In this document: one piece after another, positions 39,738 through 50,702 of the stretch
Layout of the letters: the number at the start of each line of letters is the position of its first letter
Numbering within the stretch: position 1 is the stretch's first letter
Assembly: GCA_029531795.1 (NCBI GenBank)
Contig: JAPEIS010000001.1
Span: 4,526,001-4,590,000, forward strand
DNA: 64,000 bases
Reading direction: 5' to 3'
DNA from: Sclerotinia nivalis
Lineage: Eukaryota; Ascomycota; Leotiomycetes; Helotiales; Sclerotiniaceae
Translations under genes and position numbers: made by a program
Notes under the pieces: generated by a model
Told to the model about the DNA's origin: nothing
Databases searched by the model: none
The model's input: the letters and a program-made list of their open reading frames with translations, nothing else

Positions 39738-41405
39738 TTATTCCGTGCACCGACATACCATTTCAAGTTTGCTAGGAGAAATTGTGTGGGGTGCACCGCG
39801 CGGGTCGATCTTCACCGCAATATTCAAAATGTTCCCTATGGGATCCCTAATACCCCCGTGGGCATCCTGACATCTCCAGGCACGGTCGGTAGTATTCGGT
39901 AGAAACCCGTATTGATCTCTTTCATTCTGACCAAACCTGTACAATTCTCCAGTATGGCTTGAAGCAGCTTGAGTAGGGCAACGGGTGAAACTCCAGTTGC
40001 AATTGCTGGTACCGTATCTACCACGACGTACGTGTTCCACTGAGTCCTTGTAGCGATTACCACTACCACTGCGGACTCCCGTTCTATCAATTAATATATT
40101 GTTCTGTATATCCACTTGAGGTTGCTGATCTCTCTTTCTCTCATCAACAAATTTCATCCATTGAAGAGATTTTCCCCACTCAGTTCTGCAATCTCTATCG
40201 CGCAGTACTCCAGGCGCATCTGGAACATTGAAGTAAGCTCCTAGCTGAAGTTCTCGGAGAGATGGGAGACGAAGAACCGCTTCCTTTACAATATTGTCAA
40301 TAATATCTTCACTTCTCATATCATCAGGCTTTTGAAGATCGCTGCTCCAACGCCCAAGATCATTGGACTGGTGAAGAGTGAGCTTCCGTAGCTTCGGGCA
40401 GCTCTCTCCGATGATAAGTGTGTACGTTGGCAATATTGTCCCAAAGCCAAGATATGGATTGGGCTCAATCAATTCCATCGAGCGATGGTGGTATTCGACT
40501 GTTGCCGACTTGAACATTCCATCGAACTTGATATCTCGTAATAGTGAAGCATTCCTCTGTCCAATGTAAGCTATAAAACGAATGAAAGGGTCTGTAGCGA
40601 TGAACTCGGGCTGATAACAATCCAGATCAAAAAGCCTTTCTACAGCTTTGGTAATAGTCGCTTTGCTAGGTAATTGTGCAAAATACGGAAAACCAGGGAT
40701 CCGCCATGTCGTGCGCAGCAGCTGCTCTCTACGATGACTGTAGGCTGTTCTAAACTGATATGTGTTCTCTCCATACAGAATTTTAGCGCATTCTTTCTCG
40801 ATTTGTTTACAGGTGCGCATGACATTGACAGAAACACCAAATGGATGTATCTGTACCTCGGTCCGATTAATAATTTGAGGACCAAAACCGTCTCGATGAT
40901 GGACCATGCATTCGACCTGCTGGCCGGGGTTGGGAGAATCATTGATGACGAATTTCTCGATGCCACTCTCAATGAGCTTCAGTTGCTCACAGGTTGGATT
41001 TGTGGTCCATGCGATCTTTTCACGCAAGGTGCCATAGGCACTATGATCGTAACGCCAAGTAACGAATGCCCAAGTGTGGGAATACTTCCGGTAAAATCTG
41101 CGATGTACATGTTTCTCATCTTCATTACCGGATTCCCATTGGTAGTCATGCGTGTGAATTTCTGGGATGATTGCTACTGGTCTCACGAAGAGATAACGCC
41201 AGATATTGTCGCGAATCTCTGCGATTTCTATTAGTATCCTAACACAATGATAGAGGAACTGCCACTTACCTCGAGGGATTTTCTCAAGGAGAGCACAAAT
41301 TGTGGGCTCGGGAGATTTGATACTGATGTCTTTGATTGCTGTGGCATCTGTTGTCGAAATTCCGGACGATAAACGAACATCTGATGTCCGATTGAAGTTC
41401 TCCAT
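39738..41405 (-). CDS. F-box/2EXR-like fungal protein, paralogue A
   Basis: Large fungal-specific protein of the group with an N-terminal F-box-like or 2EXR motif (LLEKIPRE...IRDNIWRYLFVRP) and the phrase ILYGENTYQF, typical of that group; function unknown. The whole frame is open, but an in-frame 42-nt intron (41269-41228; GTAAGT donor, TACTAAT branch, TAG acceptor) should be removed, because it rejoins the motif as IPRE-IAEIRDNIW. The spliced product is 541 residues. Downstream are a DYQW segment, FGPQIINR, an LRKLTLH stretch and LPSLRELQLG repeats that suggest a leucine-rich-like region. It is intact, unlike its two relatives at 43146-45570 and 46230-46793 on the same strand, with which it forms a local family. 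A role in substrate recognition by ubiquitin ligases would be a guess. Confidence 0.75.
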   Translation of the reverse strand: MENFNRTSDVRLSSGISTTDATAIKDISIKSPEPTICALLEKIPRGKWQFLYHCVRILIEIAEIRDNIWRYLFVRPVAIIPEIHTHDYQWESGNEDEKHVHRRFYRKYSHTWAFVTWRYDHSAYGTLREKIAWTTNPTCEQLKLIESGIEKFVINDSPNPGQQVECMVHHRDGFGPQIINRTEVQIHPFGVSVNVMRTCKQIEKECAKILYGENTYQFRTAYSHRREQLLRTTWRIPGFPYFAQLPSKATITKAVERLFDLDCYQPEFIATDPFIRFIAYIGQRNASLLRDIKFDGMFKSATVEYHHRSMELIEPNPYLGFGTILPTYTLIIGESCPKLRKLTLHQSNDLGRWSSDLQKPDDMRSEDIIDNIVKEAVLRLPSLRELQLGAYFNVPDAPGVLRDRDCRTEWGKSLQWMKFVDERKRDQQPQVDIQNNILIDRTGVRSGSGNRYKDSVEHVRRGRYGTSNCNWSFTRCPTQAASSHTGELYRFGQNERDQYGFLPNTTDRAWRCQDAHGGIRDPIGNILNIAVKIDPRGAPHTISPSKLEMVCRCTE

Positions 41406-43145
41406 TTTACGAAAATATCTAGGAACTTTCCCTCGTTAAAATGATTAGAAGACGTTCCGGGGTCGGGGTTTATCGAGCTTGTTCCGAGCTTGGAGGAAGT
41501 TGTAGATGGTTAGCGTTTTGAAGACGGAGAGTTGATGGGTCTTTGCCACATCTAATTTGCCAAAGAAGCCCGTTGCTTTGTGCGTGGGTGAACAATTGGA
41601 GGTGATTATTACTAACCAAGGATCTGGTGGATGTCCAAGTTAGATGAATTTCTGTAAGTTTCCTGATTCGATGCTTTTATGCAGTTGGGTTTTTGAATCA
41701 GATGATGAAGCAGATGTAGGAGGAAGAGATTAGGCTTGGTTGAGAAGATCCTTATATGAAATGTAAGGGGGATCAATACGTATACGGCGAAGTCGCATAA
41801 GTCTAGGGCATCACATGACTATACAACGCTTTTGCCGTGGGCAACTGTCAACTAACACCGTATACACCGCGTGGGTGATACCTAAAGAGCCGTAAACTTT
41901 TGCACAGCCCGGAAGGCTCCCGCCTCCACCACCTTGTATCGAGCCTGGCTCCATCAGATGATTCTGGTCTTGAGTTGGATAAGATTCGGCTGATTTGATG
42001 TGGCAGAGATAGTTTCATTGTTATGTTTATAGGAAGTACTAGTACAGCAGTATTCCCATGACTCAGAGCATCTTCAGTCTCATCTGAGCTCCTTACATAA
42101 TATTTGCGGATTTTATGACTTTGCAAAGGAATGGATTTTGATCAAGAGTTGGTCCAAGAGGACCGCTGATAAATTCATGATTAGATGACTGTAAGTCTTC
42201 ACGTAACGAAGCTAACTATGTTTAAAGAAAATCGATATTCTGGTTGAGTGTAAATAATTATGGATTTTGTTGTAAATGCTGTCGAAAGTTGTCTGATTTG
42301 AAAACCCGAGAGATTTTAATGCTAGAATGTATCTGGAGAATGTGGCATTGCAGCCAAGCTTTGGCGATCTAAAGGTTGATTTCGTATTCATGGCTACGAC
42401 AAGCAGACGCTAGCTTAGCTGAAAATCGATGTCTATGGTAAAAGATCTCGATTTTTGTCTAATCATGAATAGCTCGCGGTGAAAATTGGAGGGGGAGCAA
42501 GTAGCTGCGAGTTAGGTGATTAAGCTAGGTTGCTAGGAGTCATGACTGTGGTTTTAACTATGAAATATTCTTGATTCTCGAGTAGATATCTCACTTACAT
42601 CAAAGAGAGTTAAAATATCGAAGTGGATTAGAATATTGAAATCATTGGAATCAAGATATTCATCGAAATAATTGAATCCTCCCGGGAGGTATATTGGATT
42701 TGGGGTAGTGAAAGTTAAAAATCTGGATTCCAGTACGGATTATTGGGCCTCATATACAGTACTCTATATGTGAAGTGAGCTAATTGTCATATATCTATAT
42801 ACAATAGAAGAGAATAAAACTATCCATCTCACAGAAGTCATAGAACAGTCTTACCAAAGTCAACAAGTCTTTCTGATCGCATTCACACTCCATATGATTG
42901 TGAGCAATATTTATAACTATAAAGGTATATGGCTCATTTATTTGTATTCTAATGTCCGTTTCAATATGTAGAACTAACTCTTTGAAAACCAGAAAGATAT
43001 CCTGCCATCCATGCATACCTATTTTGTACCCACCTTGAAGACTGGTCGGCCCCATGAATTAGGATATAACACCTTCTTCGTGTCTCATGGTCTTCTCTTT
43101 CAACTATAGTCGTTTGGTATTCGCCTATGTTCATACACAAAACAC
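41406..43145. other. Upstream region of paralogue A and spacer
   Basis: No gene is supported in 1.7 kb. An 86-codon minus-strand frame at 42795-43055 has a plausible ATG but no recognisable motif. Low-complexity GAATC/GATATT words occur near 42560-42680. Confidence 0.4.
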
Positions 43146-43652
43146 TTATAGAGAAAATTTTACCCTCTTGCGCCTTGACTGCTTCGACTTTGTATCAGCC
43201 TTCGCTGCAAGTGGTGCTTGGCGCCTGGCTCGCTTCGCAACGCGATTCATCCACTGTAAAGATGATCTCCATTCATCATCAGGCTGAGTAGCTACGTCAA
43301 TACGACTGCCAGGAACTCCAACGTCATAACCACATAAGTCTGGCACGTAATGATAGTCGCCAAGCTGAAGCTCCTGCATCATCGGCAGACCCTCGACGAG
43401 CTTTTGTACCGCGCGATCGATGATATCACTGCCATCAATTGCTCTTTTCTTCTCAATTGATCTTTTTACATCAATATCAGGATGGCGGTTGCGACCACGG
43501 TCATCATCATGTAATGTGACCTTATTCAGCTTCTTACACACATCATTAAGAATGACTGTTTGAATTGGCAAAATTTGTTCGAAACTCAACATTTCCCAAG
43601 TTTTGTTCCTACGAGGATGGAAGTGGCCTTGAAGCACTACGTTGGTGATATT

Positions 43653-43664
43653 ACTAGCGTTAGA
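43653..43664. repeat. Left 12-bp target-site duplication
   Basis: ACTAGCGTTAGA, repeated exactly at 44750-44761. Confidence 0.88.
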
Positions 43665-44749
43665 AGGAGGGCGAAGACTCAACACCTGTACGTGGTGCCC
43701 TCTACGAACCTCCAGCTCTCTATTGAGAGTCTGCAGAGCTAAGATTGAGTTATTTGATGGAATCGGATACATTGGAAGAGAGAGAGAGGGTTTCCCGATT
43801 ACGATATTCACAATGGAGGGGTTATTACGATTTTACAGCATCAATATCTTCGAAAGGATGAACGAACATCAACCCAAAATACGGACGATGGCTACAGAAG
43901 CCCTGGTTAGATTCAACATCTGCTATCGACTATTACCTCAATACGAGGTATGATACGCTTAGTAAGTCCCTTCTATTCCAGAAGGGTCTTTTCGATACGG
44001 AATTTGCTACTGTTTTATTCGCATTTTATACCTTTTTTCGACAATCGATTATCGAAAACACATTCATTTTAACACTACGATTATTACGAAACAGAGAATA
44101 CCATCATCTATCAACTAATGCTATGCTCTGGGCATCGATACGATATTACGCCTTTTCCTCGATTTTACGAAAATATTTTTTGTGTGTGTGTGGGTAGGGT
44201 TAGGGCCACGCCCCATTATCATTACATTCAAACGACCGATATTCCATTCGGCGGTTTCGATTATTTACATTCAAACAAAGCTGGAGATCATCACACCTAG
44301 GAAGGCATGCAAAGGAGCTAATGAATGAGTTCGAGCTGAAGAGAGTGGTGCCTTCCAGTTGCTTTTCATTAGTATGAGGACCCTTTTGCTGTGCTGGAGG
44401 TAATCTTGACGGAGATGACTCTTGACCTTTGTGGGAAGTGGTGTCGGAATAGCAGATTGGGTCGAAGAAGAAGATTATATCAGTGGGATGCTTTAATTAG
44501 CAAGGGGTAGGGGGAGAGCGAGGAAGGAAAGGTCTTAGAGGATGAAGATATCGGGCTTTGTTCCCCAGTATTAGTTTTCACTTGCCCTCAATCAACATTT
44601 CAAGGGTTGAAAAGAAACCCAAACTATACAAACTGTATGTTAGCTAGCATACAACTCCCCATAGCATCAACTAGGAGCTCATAGAGCCCCTAGCCGTCCT
44701 AGATAGTCTTAGACTCAGTGTGGACGTTAAATCAATCAATCAATCAATC
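43665..44749 (+). mobile_element. Non-autonomous retroelement with LINE-type 3' tail
   Basis: A 1,085-bp insert between perfect 12-bp target duplications. On the plus strand it ends in AATC repeats (44730-44749) preceded by a 42-base block (44689-44730) matching the 3' end of the 6.5-kb LINE at 40 positions, plus a second shared block (44553-44587, 32 of 35). The remaining 890 bases do not resemble the LINE's 5' region or ORFs. I find no reverse transcriptase, endonuclease or RNase H in any frame and no clear pol III B box. Two explanations are open: a LINE-derived or SINE-like element mobilised in trans, or the long 3' untranslated region of a different, 5'-truncated LINE subfamily. The conserved 3' end is what LINE reverse transcriptases use to select templates. 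Confidence 0.82.
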
Positions 44750-44761
44750 ACTAGCGTTAGA
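44750..44761. repeat. Right 12-bp target-site duplication
   Basis: Exact copy of 43653-43664 immediately after the AATC tail. Confidence 0.88.
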
Positions 44762-45570
44762 TCTGCCAATTTCGAGGAAAAACCTCGTAAGGGGATTGGT
44801 CCTTATGAACTCAGTGTGAAAATGGTAGCGATCGAACATATTCGCTATTGCATTGCGCGTTTGAGCTGTTGTTTGCGGCCATCCATCTTCGCCTGCAAGC
44901 CCAGGGATATCTAGGACGTTGTTGCGAAGATGTTGTACAGGATGGAGGCCCAGTGAGCCACGATCGCCTCGAGTATCGAACACGAAAATATTCTCCCCAT
45001 ATAAAACTGCCGAGCCAAGCGTTGACATCCGATTACAGGCTCGCAATAGAGGAATTCCCTCAATACCAGTCAAAATTACGGCCCTCCTGTGAATAACCTG
45101 AGGCCCGAAGTCTTTGCGCATATGAATTGATCTTATCTCTTTTGTGTCGCCTAGACGAACAATATCGCTTAGTCTACTCGCGCCATCGGCAATTTGTTTA
45201 GCTTCAGCATCGGTTGGATTAGATATCCAAGCCACAGATATATTCTGGGCGTAACCGACCAGCGGTAGGTTCTCCTCCTCATACTGAAATTGACGGGCGT
45301 CGGCCCACTGGTACCCATAATGGATCGTTGATTTTCTGTTGGCGGTCTTCTTGGCCCGAATTTTTGAAGGCAAAATAGGTGCAGGTCGGAGGAAAAGTTT
45401 CCGGAGGATTATTTTAAGAACATCTAAACAAGAGAGGTTTGTTAGTACAATGTTGGTCATCAAACGAAGGATTAATTGAGAGACCTACTGTCCGGTAGAT
45501 TGAGTAAATGGGAATCACTCAAATTTTCTGAAGCTTTAGCATCGTTTTCAACAACAATGCTCTCACCCAT

Positions 45571-46229
45571 GTCTTTGGTTATTTCAAAGAGCGCAAGCGA
45601 CTTTTCTTCGGAGTTTATCCTGGAAATCGACGTTGGACAAAAAATATATGGTTGTGATTTCCGAGTAAATAAACGAAGTAGGAGGATTTTTTAATGTATT
45701 TATTTCTGGCTTTGGTTATCGGGTGACGGATGTTACTCTATATGATAATTTTTAAAGGATTTTCGGATGTTGTAGGTCGGAGGAGTTCACTCGTGAGGTG
45801 TCTGTAAATAACCAGTTGATACAACTGGGAAACTACACCGAACTAGAAATACTAATGCCAACTAAAGTACGGTATTTTAACAACTAATGCATGGGATCTA
45901 GGAATACAACTATACGGCTGACAATACCGTACGCACTGGCGAGGCGCTAGGCCTCGATACCTTATGTATGGTTCAATCTACTCAATACTTAACATTAATA
46001 AACAATCAGTACATACAACGGTATGCTCAGGACTTTAGCTCTCAGCACAGCAGCTTCACGCTGGCAGGATTTAAAGAAACACGTGTTTCCATGAGCAAGC
46101 CGTACGCAAATAAATTCACTATTGGCCTCAATATCTAGCTCAATGCTTCTATCCTAAGATAAAAATTTCCGTTCAATTATCTGCCATGTTCAAAGGAATC
46201 ATTGTATATGGGATTCAGACTTAGGCAAA
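45571..46229. other. Spacer between paralogue B and remnant C
   Basis: No gene is seen. It contains the paralogue B promoter, and probably the deleted or unrecognisable C-terminal half of remnant C. Confidence 0.45.
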
Positions 46230-46793
46230 TTATGTCCTGTGCCCAAAATGTGATATGGCAGCAATAGGGATGGTCGTGCGATGAATAACTAGAACGCCGC
46301 AGCCCATACGATTGTGAATAAATCCTTGAATCTCCTGCCCGCTTTTCGTAATGGTTGTAAGTTGATTGTAGCCAGCTTCAATAAGTTTAGCATCTTCTTT
46401 CGTGAGAGTGGCAGTCCAGAAAATTCTTAAATGCATGTCCCCAATCGTGTTGGGGACTCAATCCATTTCATGCTCTTCTTGGCGTGCCTCGCTCCATTGA
46501 TATTTGTAATCCGCCAAAACCCGCCTTTTGTCGAATGATAATGGCATAACATAAGTTGGTTCTAACCAACAGTTCTCGTAAAATCTTCTTCAAGACATCT
46601 GAAATTGGTTAAATGATTCACGGGTTGAAGTATGAACATAAAACTTACTGGTAGGAAGACCCAAAAGCGTTTTTCTACCTTTGACAAAGGGACTATCTTT
46701 CCAGGAACACTTCCTGTTGTTGTATTTCTCTCTCGGTAAGGCAAAAGGGCTGTCGTAGAGTTTTGCCCTCAACATAGCGCTATAGTAATTCAT
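46230..46793 (-). pseudogene. F-box/2EXR-like paralogue C remnant
   Basis: Exon 1 (about 46787 or 46793 to 46649) ends TLLGLPT. A 50-nt GT-AG intron (46648-46599) joins it to NVLKKILRELLVRT, the same intron position and motif as LPD-NVLKIILRKLFLRP in paralogue B. The frame then breaks: a YQWSEARQEEHE piece lies in another frame near 46510-46470 and ends in a stop, and TATLTKEDAKLIEAGYNQL ... VIHRTTIPIAA follows at 46436-46230. The C-terminal half is missing. Order and content match the N-terminal halves of A and B, so this is a truncated, frameshifted copy. Confidence 0.7.
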
Positions 46794-47405
46794 TATTCGA
46801 GGCTGTCTAGGTGTTGTGTTGTGTTAATTCTTAGTTGAGTGCCACTGCAAGCCCACAGTTCCACATGAATATTTCCTACTTCTACCTCACCGTTGAAGAG
46901 AAAGTCTACATAGTGATTACCCAACTGCAGTTTCTCGCCTTCTACACTGAGTCCTTATACTGCATTTGAATCAATGATAGAACGTGGTAAGAAATCCTGC
47001 CTTTAATATTTTACACAAAAATAAATCGGTAGCTTTTTATTGATTGGTCAAATGATAACTTGTAAAAAAAACACAAAAACGCGTTCACAATTTTTATTCT
47101 CATCAATACATCAATGTGACTTAGCCAATTTATTTTTGAAATAATGTTAACTAGAATTTCCAATCAAGCTTGAGATAAAGAAGGTGAAATGTAAAGAGAG
47201 TAGTACAACGAGGAAATACATGAAGTTGCTCCTGGTAAAACGCGATGATGATCTTAATTTGAGTATGTAAGAGTGCTTGTTTGTCATATTCAACGAATAG
47301 AAACAATAATTCACCAATAAATCAGAAATAGTTGCTATGAGTGGAATCTCAAAAACGTTCATAGCTCGCGGCTGGCCATACTCAAGGCTCAAAAAGCGGA
47401 GCATA
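46794..47405. other. Intergenic, no gene seen
   Basis: Between remnant C and the mitochondrial-type gene; AT-rich. It contains the 3' flank of the gene ending at 47406. No feature is recognised. Confidence 0.45.
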
Positions 47406-48233
47406 TCAAAAGATATCGATATCAAAACCATCGAATATACCCCCACCTCCATCTCCGCCATCGTCACCAGCTCCTTCATCGACCCCGTTCGGAGATCCTT
47501 CGCGACTTCCTTCCATGGCAGAACCAGCAGCCGCTCCACCAATAGCCCCAATTGGGATTGGAATTGGGATAGGTAATCCCCAAGCAAAGGGGCTTGAATC
47601 GTCGAGAATGCTTCTTTTGGCACCAATATCGAAGTTACTTTTTTGTCTCTTTCCATCATGGTCCTTGTATATATTCAACATTTTCACAGCACCAAGGTAT
47701 ATGCCGTTAGAAAATTGTTGCTCGAGTCTCATACTGACTTCGACTCTATCATATTCCGCAATATTGCATAGAAACTCGATATCGGGCCCGTGTGGCAGGT
47801 GGTTACTTGGCACCAGTCGAGATTGTCTGAATTGCTCGTACAGATTGTCATAGTACTTATTCCAATCTTTTCTTCTGGCAACACGAATCAGGAAATTGTG
47901 ACATTCCAGTCTTGAATTAACCTGACCAATCTCGAATTTTTCCATTTTGCTGGCAATATTTTCTATCCTTTGGGCTTGTATTTCGGGCGAGTTGTGGTCT
48001 AGTATGATGTCAAAGAGTTTTACTTCGGTGGATGGCATTCGGAGCCATGGGGATAATGCTTGCTGAACTTCCTCCAAGGTCCTATTCGTGGCATCATCAA
48101 ATGATATTGTGACTGCTGCTTTTTGTGATGCTGGTGGTTGGCTGTAGAGCCTAATAAACTGCGATCGGTAGGTCGTGATTGATTGAGGCCGCACACAACG
48201 TGCTGCTAGCGAAAAGGGACGAAGCAGCATCAT
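47406..48233 (-). CDS. Probable mitochondrial protein of unknown function
   Basis: Single-exon frame of 275 residues from the ATG at 48233. The N-terminus (MMLLRPFSLAARCVRPQS...) is basic, Ser/Ala/Leu-rich and free of acidic residues for about 35 positions, as in a mitochondrial presequence. The middle (about 45-205) is a mixed alpha/beta-looking domain with EVQQALSPWLRMP and FLIRVARRKDWNKYYD, which I cannot assign to a family. The C-terminus is low in complexity: a Pro/Ile run (PIPIPIPIG), then Gly/Asp/Glu-rich sequence ending FDGFDIDIF. A near-upstream TTG extends the frame by five codons but is an unlikely start. Orphan of moderate certainty. Confidence 0.65.
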   Translation of the reverse strand: MMLLRPFSLAARCVRPQSITTYRSQFIRLYSQPPASQKAAVTISFDDATNRTLEEVQQALSPWLRMPSTEVKLFDIILDHNSPEIQAQRIENIASKMEKFEIGQVNSRLECHNFLIRVARRKDWNKYYDNLYEQFRQSRLVPSNHLPHGPDIEFLCNIAEYDRVEVSMRLEQQFSNGIYLGAVKMLNIYKDHDGKRQKSNFDIGAKRSILDDSSPFAWGLPIPIPIPIGAIGGAAAGSAMEGSREGSPNGVDEGAGDDGGDGGGGIFDGFDIDIF

Positions 48234-50300
48234 GAACGCGAAGGACAATTGATAGATTTGAATTTACGATAATATCATGGTACTCTTATATTTTTCAAAT
48301 ATTTGTTGGATAGTGGCGTCAAAAAAAGCAAAGTGCACAACTCGGTGAGGGGGTAATTCCAACATCGAAGTCACGTTTGTTAACATGTTCTAACCTGATC
48401 GGGACATATTTCCGATTTGCAGAATGGAAAGCTGTGCAATCCAGAACACTACCATCTTTTCACCGCATTAGAATGTTCGAAATAATATGAGTTGGTAATT
48501 TTCGTTCACCAACTCAAACTTAGATCTATCACGTCTTAGATGTGTTTGCTCCTCTTCTCTTTGGCGAACAGCAATGCGGGGTTGATTGTGCCGAATTGAC
48601 AAGGTGTAAAGAAAAATAATGGTAGATTTCAAATAACGTGGGTGTCGCATTTGCTGATGAGAAGGCTGGAGGATGCATATCGCTGCGTCACACTCTCACT
48701 GATCGGGTAGAGGAAAAATCTTATTGGGCAACAAACATTTCGACACAAGCAGTGGCTTATTTCTTAAGGAACTGCCAGAAAAAGAACTGCTTCGGCAAAA
48801 TAGATACAAGACTATCAATTTGTGCTAGCACGCATCAATACACTCACGATGATTAGTAGATTACATTTTAGATGTCTCTGAAGTTGAACGAAGCTCATGT
48901 AAGATTACAAAAGGAGGGAGAAAAAATATTACGACGGGAATTAGTATCCTACACAGGTGAGCTTCTCTTCGTTCCTTTCCCCAGCTCATCTCAAATAAAG
49001 ATTTCCCACTTGGTGTATGGAGCAGAGACACCTTTTGCTTGTGCTCCTGCAAGGACTCTTAATAGAGAATAAAATGGAAGGGTAACAAGTGTTCATTCCG
49101 GCCACAAAGTGCATGGCCATAATTCTCCGAACAGTTTTTCTTTCTGCCATTTTCAAGTTCTCTAATCATCTTCCCAATTTCTAATTTTCCCATATTTTAC
49201 TATTCTTCTACAGGTAATACATGCAGCCCAATCAACTTTCCCCTGCTCTGAGTTCTCCATGTCACGGAGGCGGCACCACAGGAATACTAGGGATATTGCT
49301 GCTGTATCTAGCCGGTGGAAGACCAGGACCTCTGTAGCCAAAGAAATTCACTGTCCCAGGAATTGTCCAAGGCTCAGGAGAAGGAGTAAACTGTATCCGC
49401 ATATGTGCACAATACCACCTCTCTTTCCTATGCGCGTGCGCCTGGGAACATTCCCACTGCCATATCCTCTGCATACTGACAAATCCGATTGACTTAAGAG
49501 GTTATTTACTGATCTGTCAAGCTCAGGAGCTCACTCAAGAAATGAACATGCATCCACGTCCAAGGGTTCTGGTTTAGGAACGAAAAATCGAGTTTCGAGG
49601 TTCTCATTCCTTGTTAGTTCGGCCGATGCAGCTACAATGATATATTGATAATTTTTGATGCTGCCATTGCTTATTTCTGCGGTATTGTTTAAATTTGAAT
49701 TGAAGTTGTAGGGCTCGAAAAAGTCCCTAAGCTCTATAAGTACTTTGGCAGATTGCTTTACTGGGCAATAAGCAAATGAGATTTGGCTACCGTCTGGATT
49801 TGCATTTTAGCCGGACATAGTCTTAGAGTCTTTAAAATACGTTCTTGAAATTCTTGTGGGTCATCCAGATGAGTGAAAACATTTCAAAAGATTTTCGCGA
49901 TACACCTTTGTGGGATGAGCGGTCCTGGACCTTATATACCTAATATTAGCTCTGATGTTATGATTAATCACGGGATTATACCTCCTATCTATTCCTGATC
50001 TTAATTCTAGTTTGAGCAAACTGTCTGTTCACGTCTCATGATTTTAATGACGCACTTGAGCTACATCTTCTTGCTCAAGTGTCACATATCTACTCAAACT
50101 TCTACGAATGATGAAAATCAGCTTGTAAATGATATTAAGGTGGAGGTATATGGCAAACAGCAGCTATGTAGAGTATTTAAATGAATCTACAGCCACACTG
50201 GAGAGGCAATTACTTCAAAGTTCCACAACGCTGTTAACAGCACAAAATCTCACATTGAAACCCCAACTGTCACGCCGCATCTCCATTCCTTGAATCCATC
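48234..50300. other. Intergenic, no gene seen
   Basis: About 2 kb with only short open frames on both strands (none above about 80 codons) and no recognisable motif. Confidence 0.45.
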
Positions 50301-50702
50301 ATGGCAAAGCCCCTCAAAACCGCATTCGCAACCTGCTGCACCTCTCAAGCGCAGTAGAATACTCGACAACTCACAAATCAACATACCACCAGAACTCATC
50401 CATTTCTTCAGCCCCATAATCATGAACCCTGTCACCGCTCTCAATAACCGTCCTCACGTATCCAGTCTTCTCAATGCTCCTTACGTAATTCAAATCTTTC
50501 CAACCTATGTGAAAGAGGGTCTGAAAAGACCATCACGATATTTCGTAGCACGTCGCTTGTAGATAAAGGGCTGGAAGAGGGAGTAATGTTGAAGGATGCT
50601 GGGTATGTCTTTGGAAAGACGTTCTTTTGGGAGTGTGGGGATGATGTGGATGAGTGTCGGACGGGTGGATTGTACTATGAAGCTTGCGTTTGGAAGCGTT
50701 GA
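50301..50702 (+). pseudogene. Decayed duplicate of the gene at 51339
   Basis: It starts like the downstream gene: MAKPLKTAFATCCTS here against NTFATCCTSL there. It hits a TAG after SQAQ (about 50355). The matching sequence continues in another frame (PPELIHFF ... MNPVTALN ... PYVIQIF ... RYFVARRL, ending about 50562), then in a third piece (GKTFFWECGDDVDEC ... LYYEACVW, ending 50702) that corresponds to GGTFRWECGG ... MEYEAALW. Order is preserved across about 400 bases, so this is a frameshifted, shortened tandem duplicate on the same strand about 640 bases upstream. Confidence 0.72.

Larger units (their letters stand above)
43146..45570 (-). pseudogene. F-box/2EXR-like paralogue B, split by a retroelement
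   Basis: Exon 1 is 45570-45489 (starting MGESIVVEND and ending LLNLPD), the intron 45488-45424 has GT-AG ends, and exon 2 runs from 45423 to 44750. There a 1,085-bp insert interrupts the codon series after RSNAS. The gene resumes at 43652 (NITNVVLQG) in the same frame and ends at 43146 (KRVKFSL). If the insert and one 12-base duplication are removed, one continuous 420-codon frame remains. It aligns along its length with paralogue A: YQWA, FGPQVIHR, AVLYGENIFVF, RFFLEIGRSNAS against RFIAYIGQRNAS, then LNKVTLH, LQELG-type and LQWM motifs. There are no other stops, so disruption is recent. As it stands the transcript would stop two codons inside the insert. Confidence 0.85.

Noticed and set aside
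42795..43055. 86-codon minus-strand frame MGPTSLQGG...
   Set aside because: No motif, and located in the decaying F-box-like cluster; not enough to call a gene.
44192..44205. GGGTAGGGTTAGGG, resembling fungal telomere repeats
   Set aside because: Barely two units inside the 1,085-bp insert next to a GT run; too short to call an interstitial telomere.
47147..47659. 170-codon minus-strand frame overlapping the mitochondrial-type gene
   Set aside because: Its 5' part overlaps the Gly-rich 3' end of the better-supported frame in another phase.
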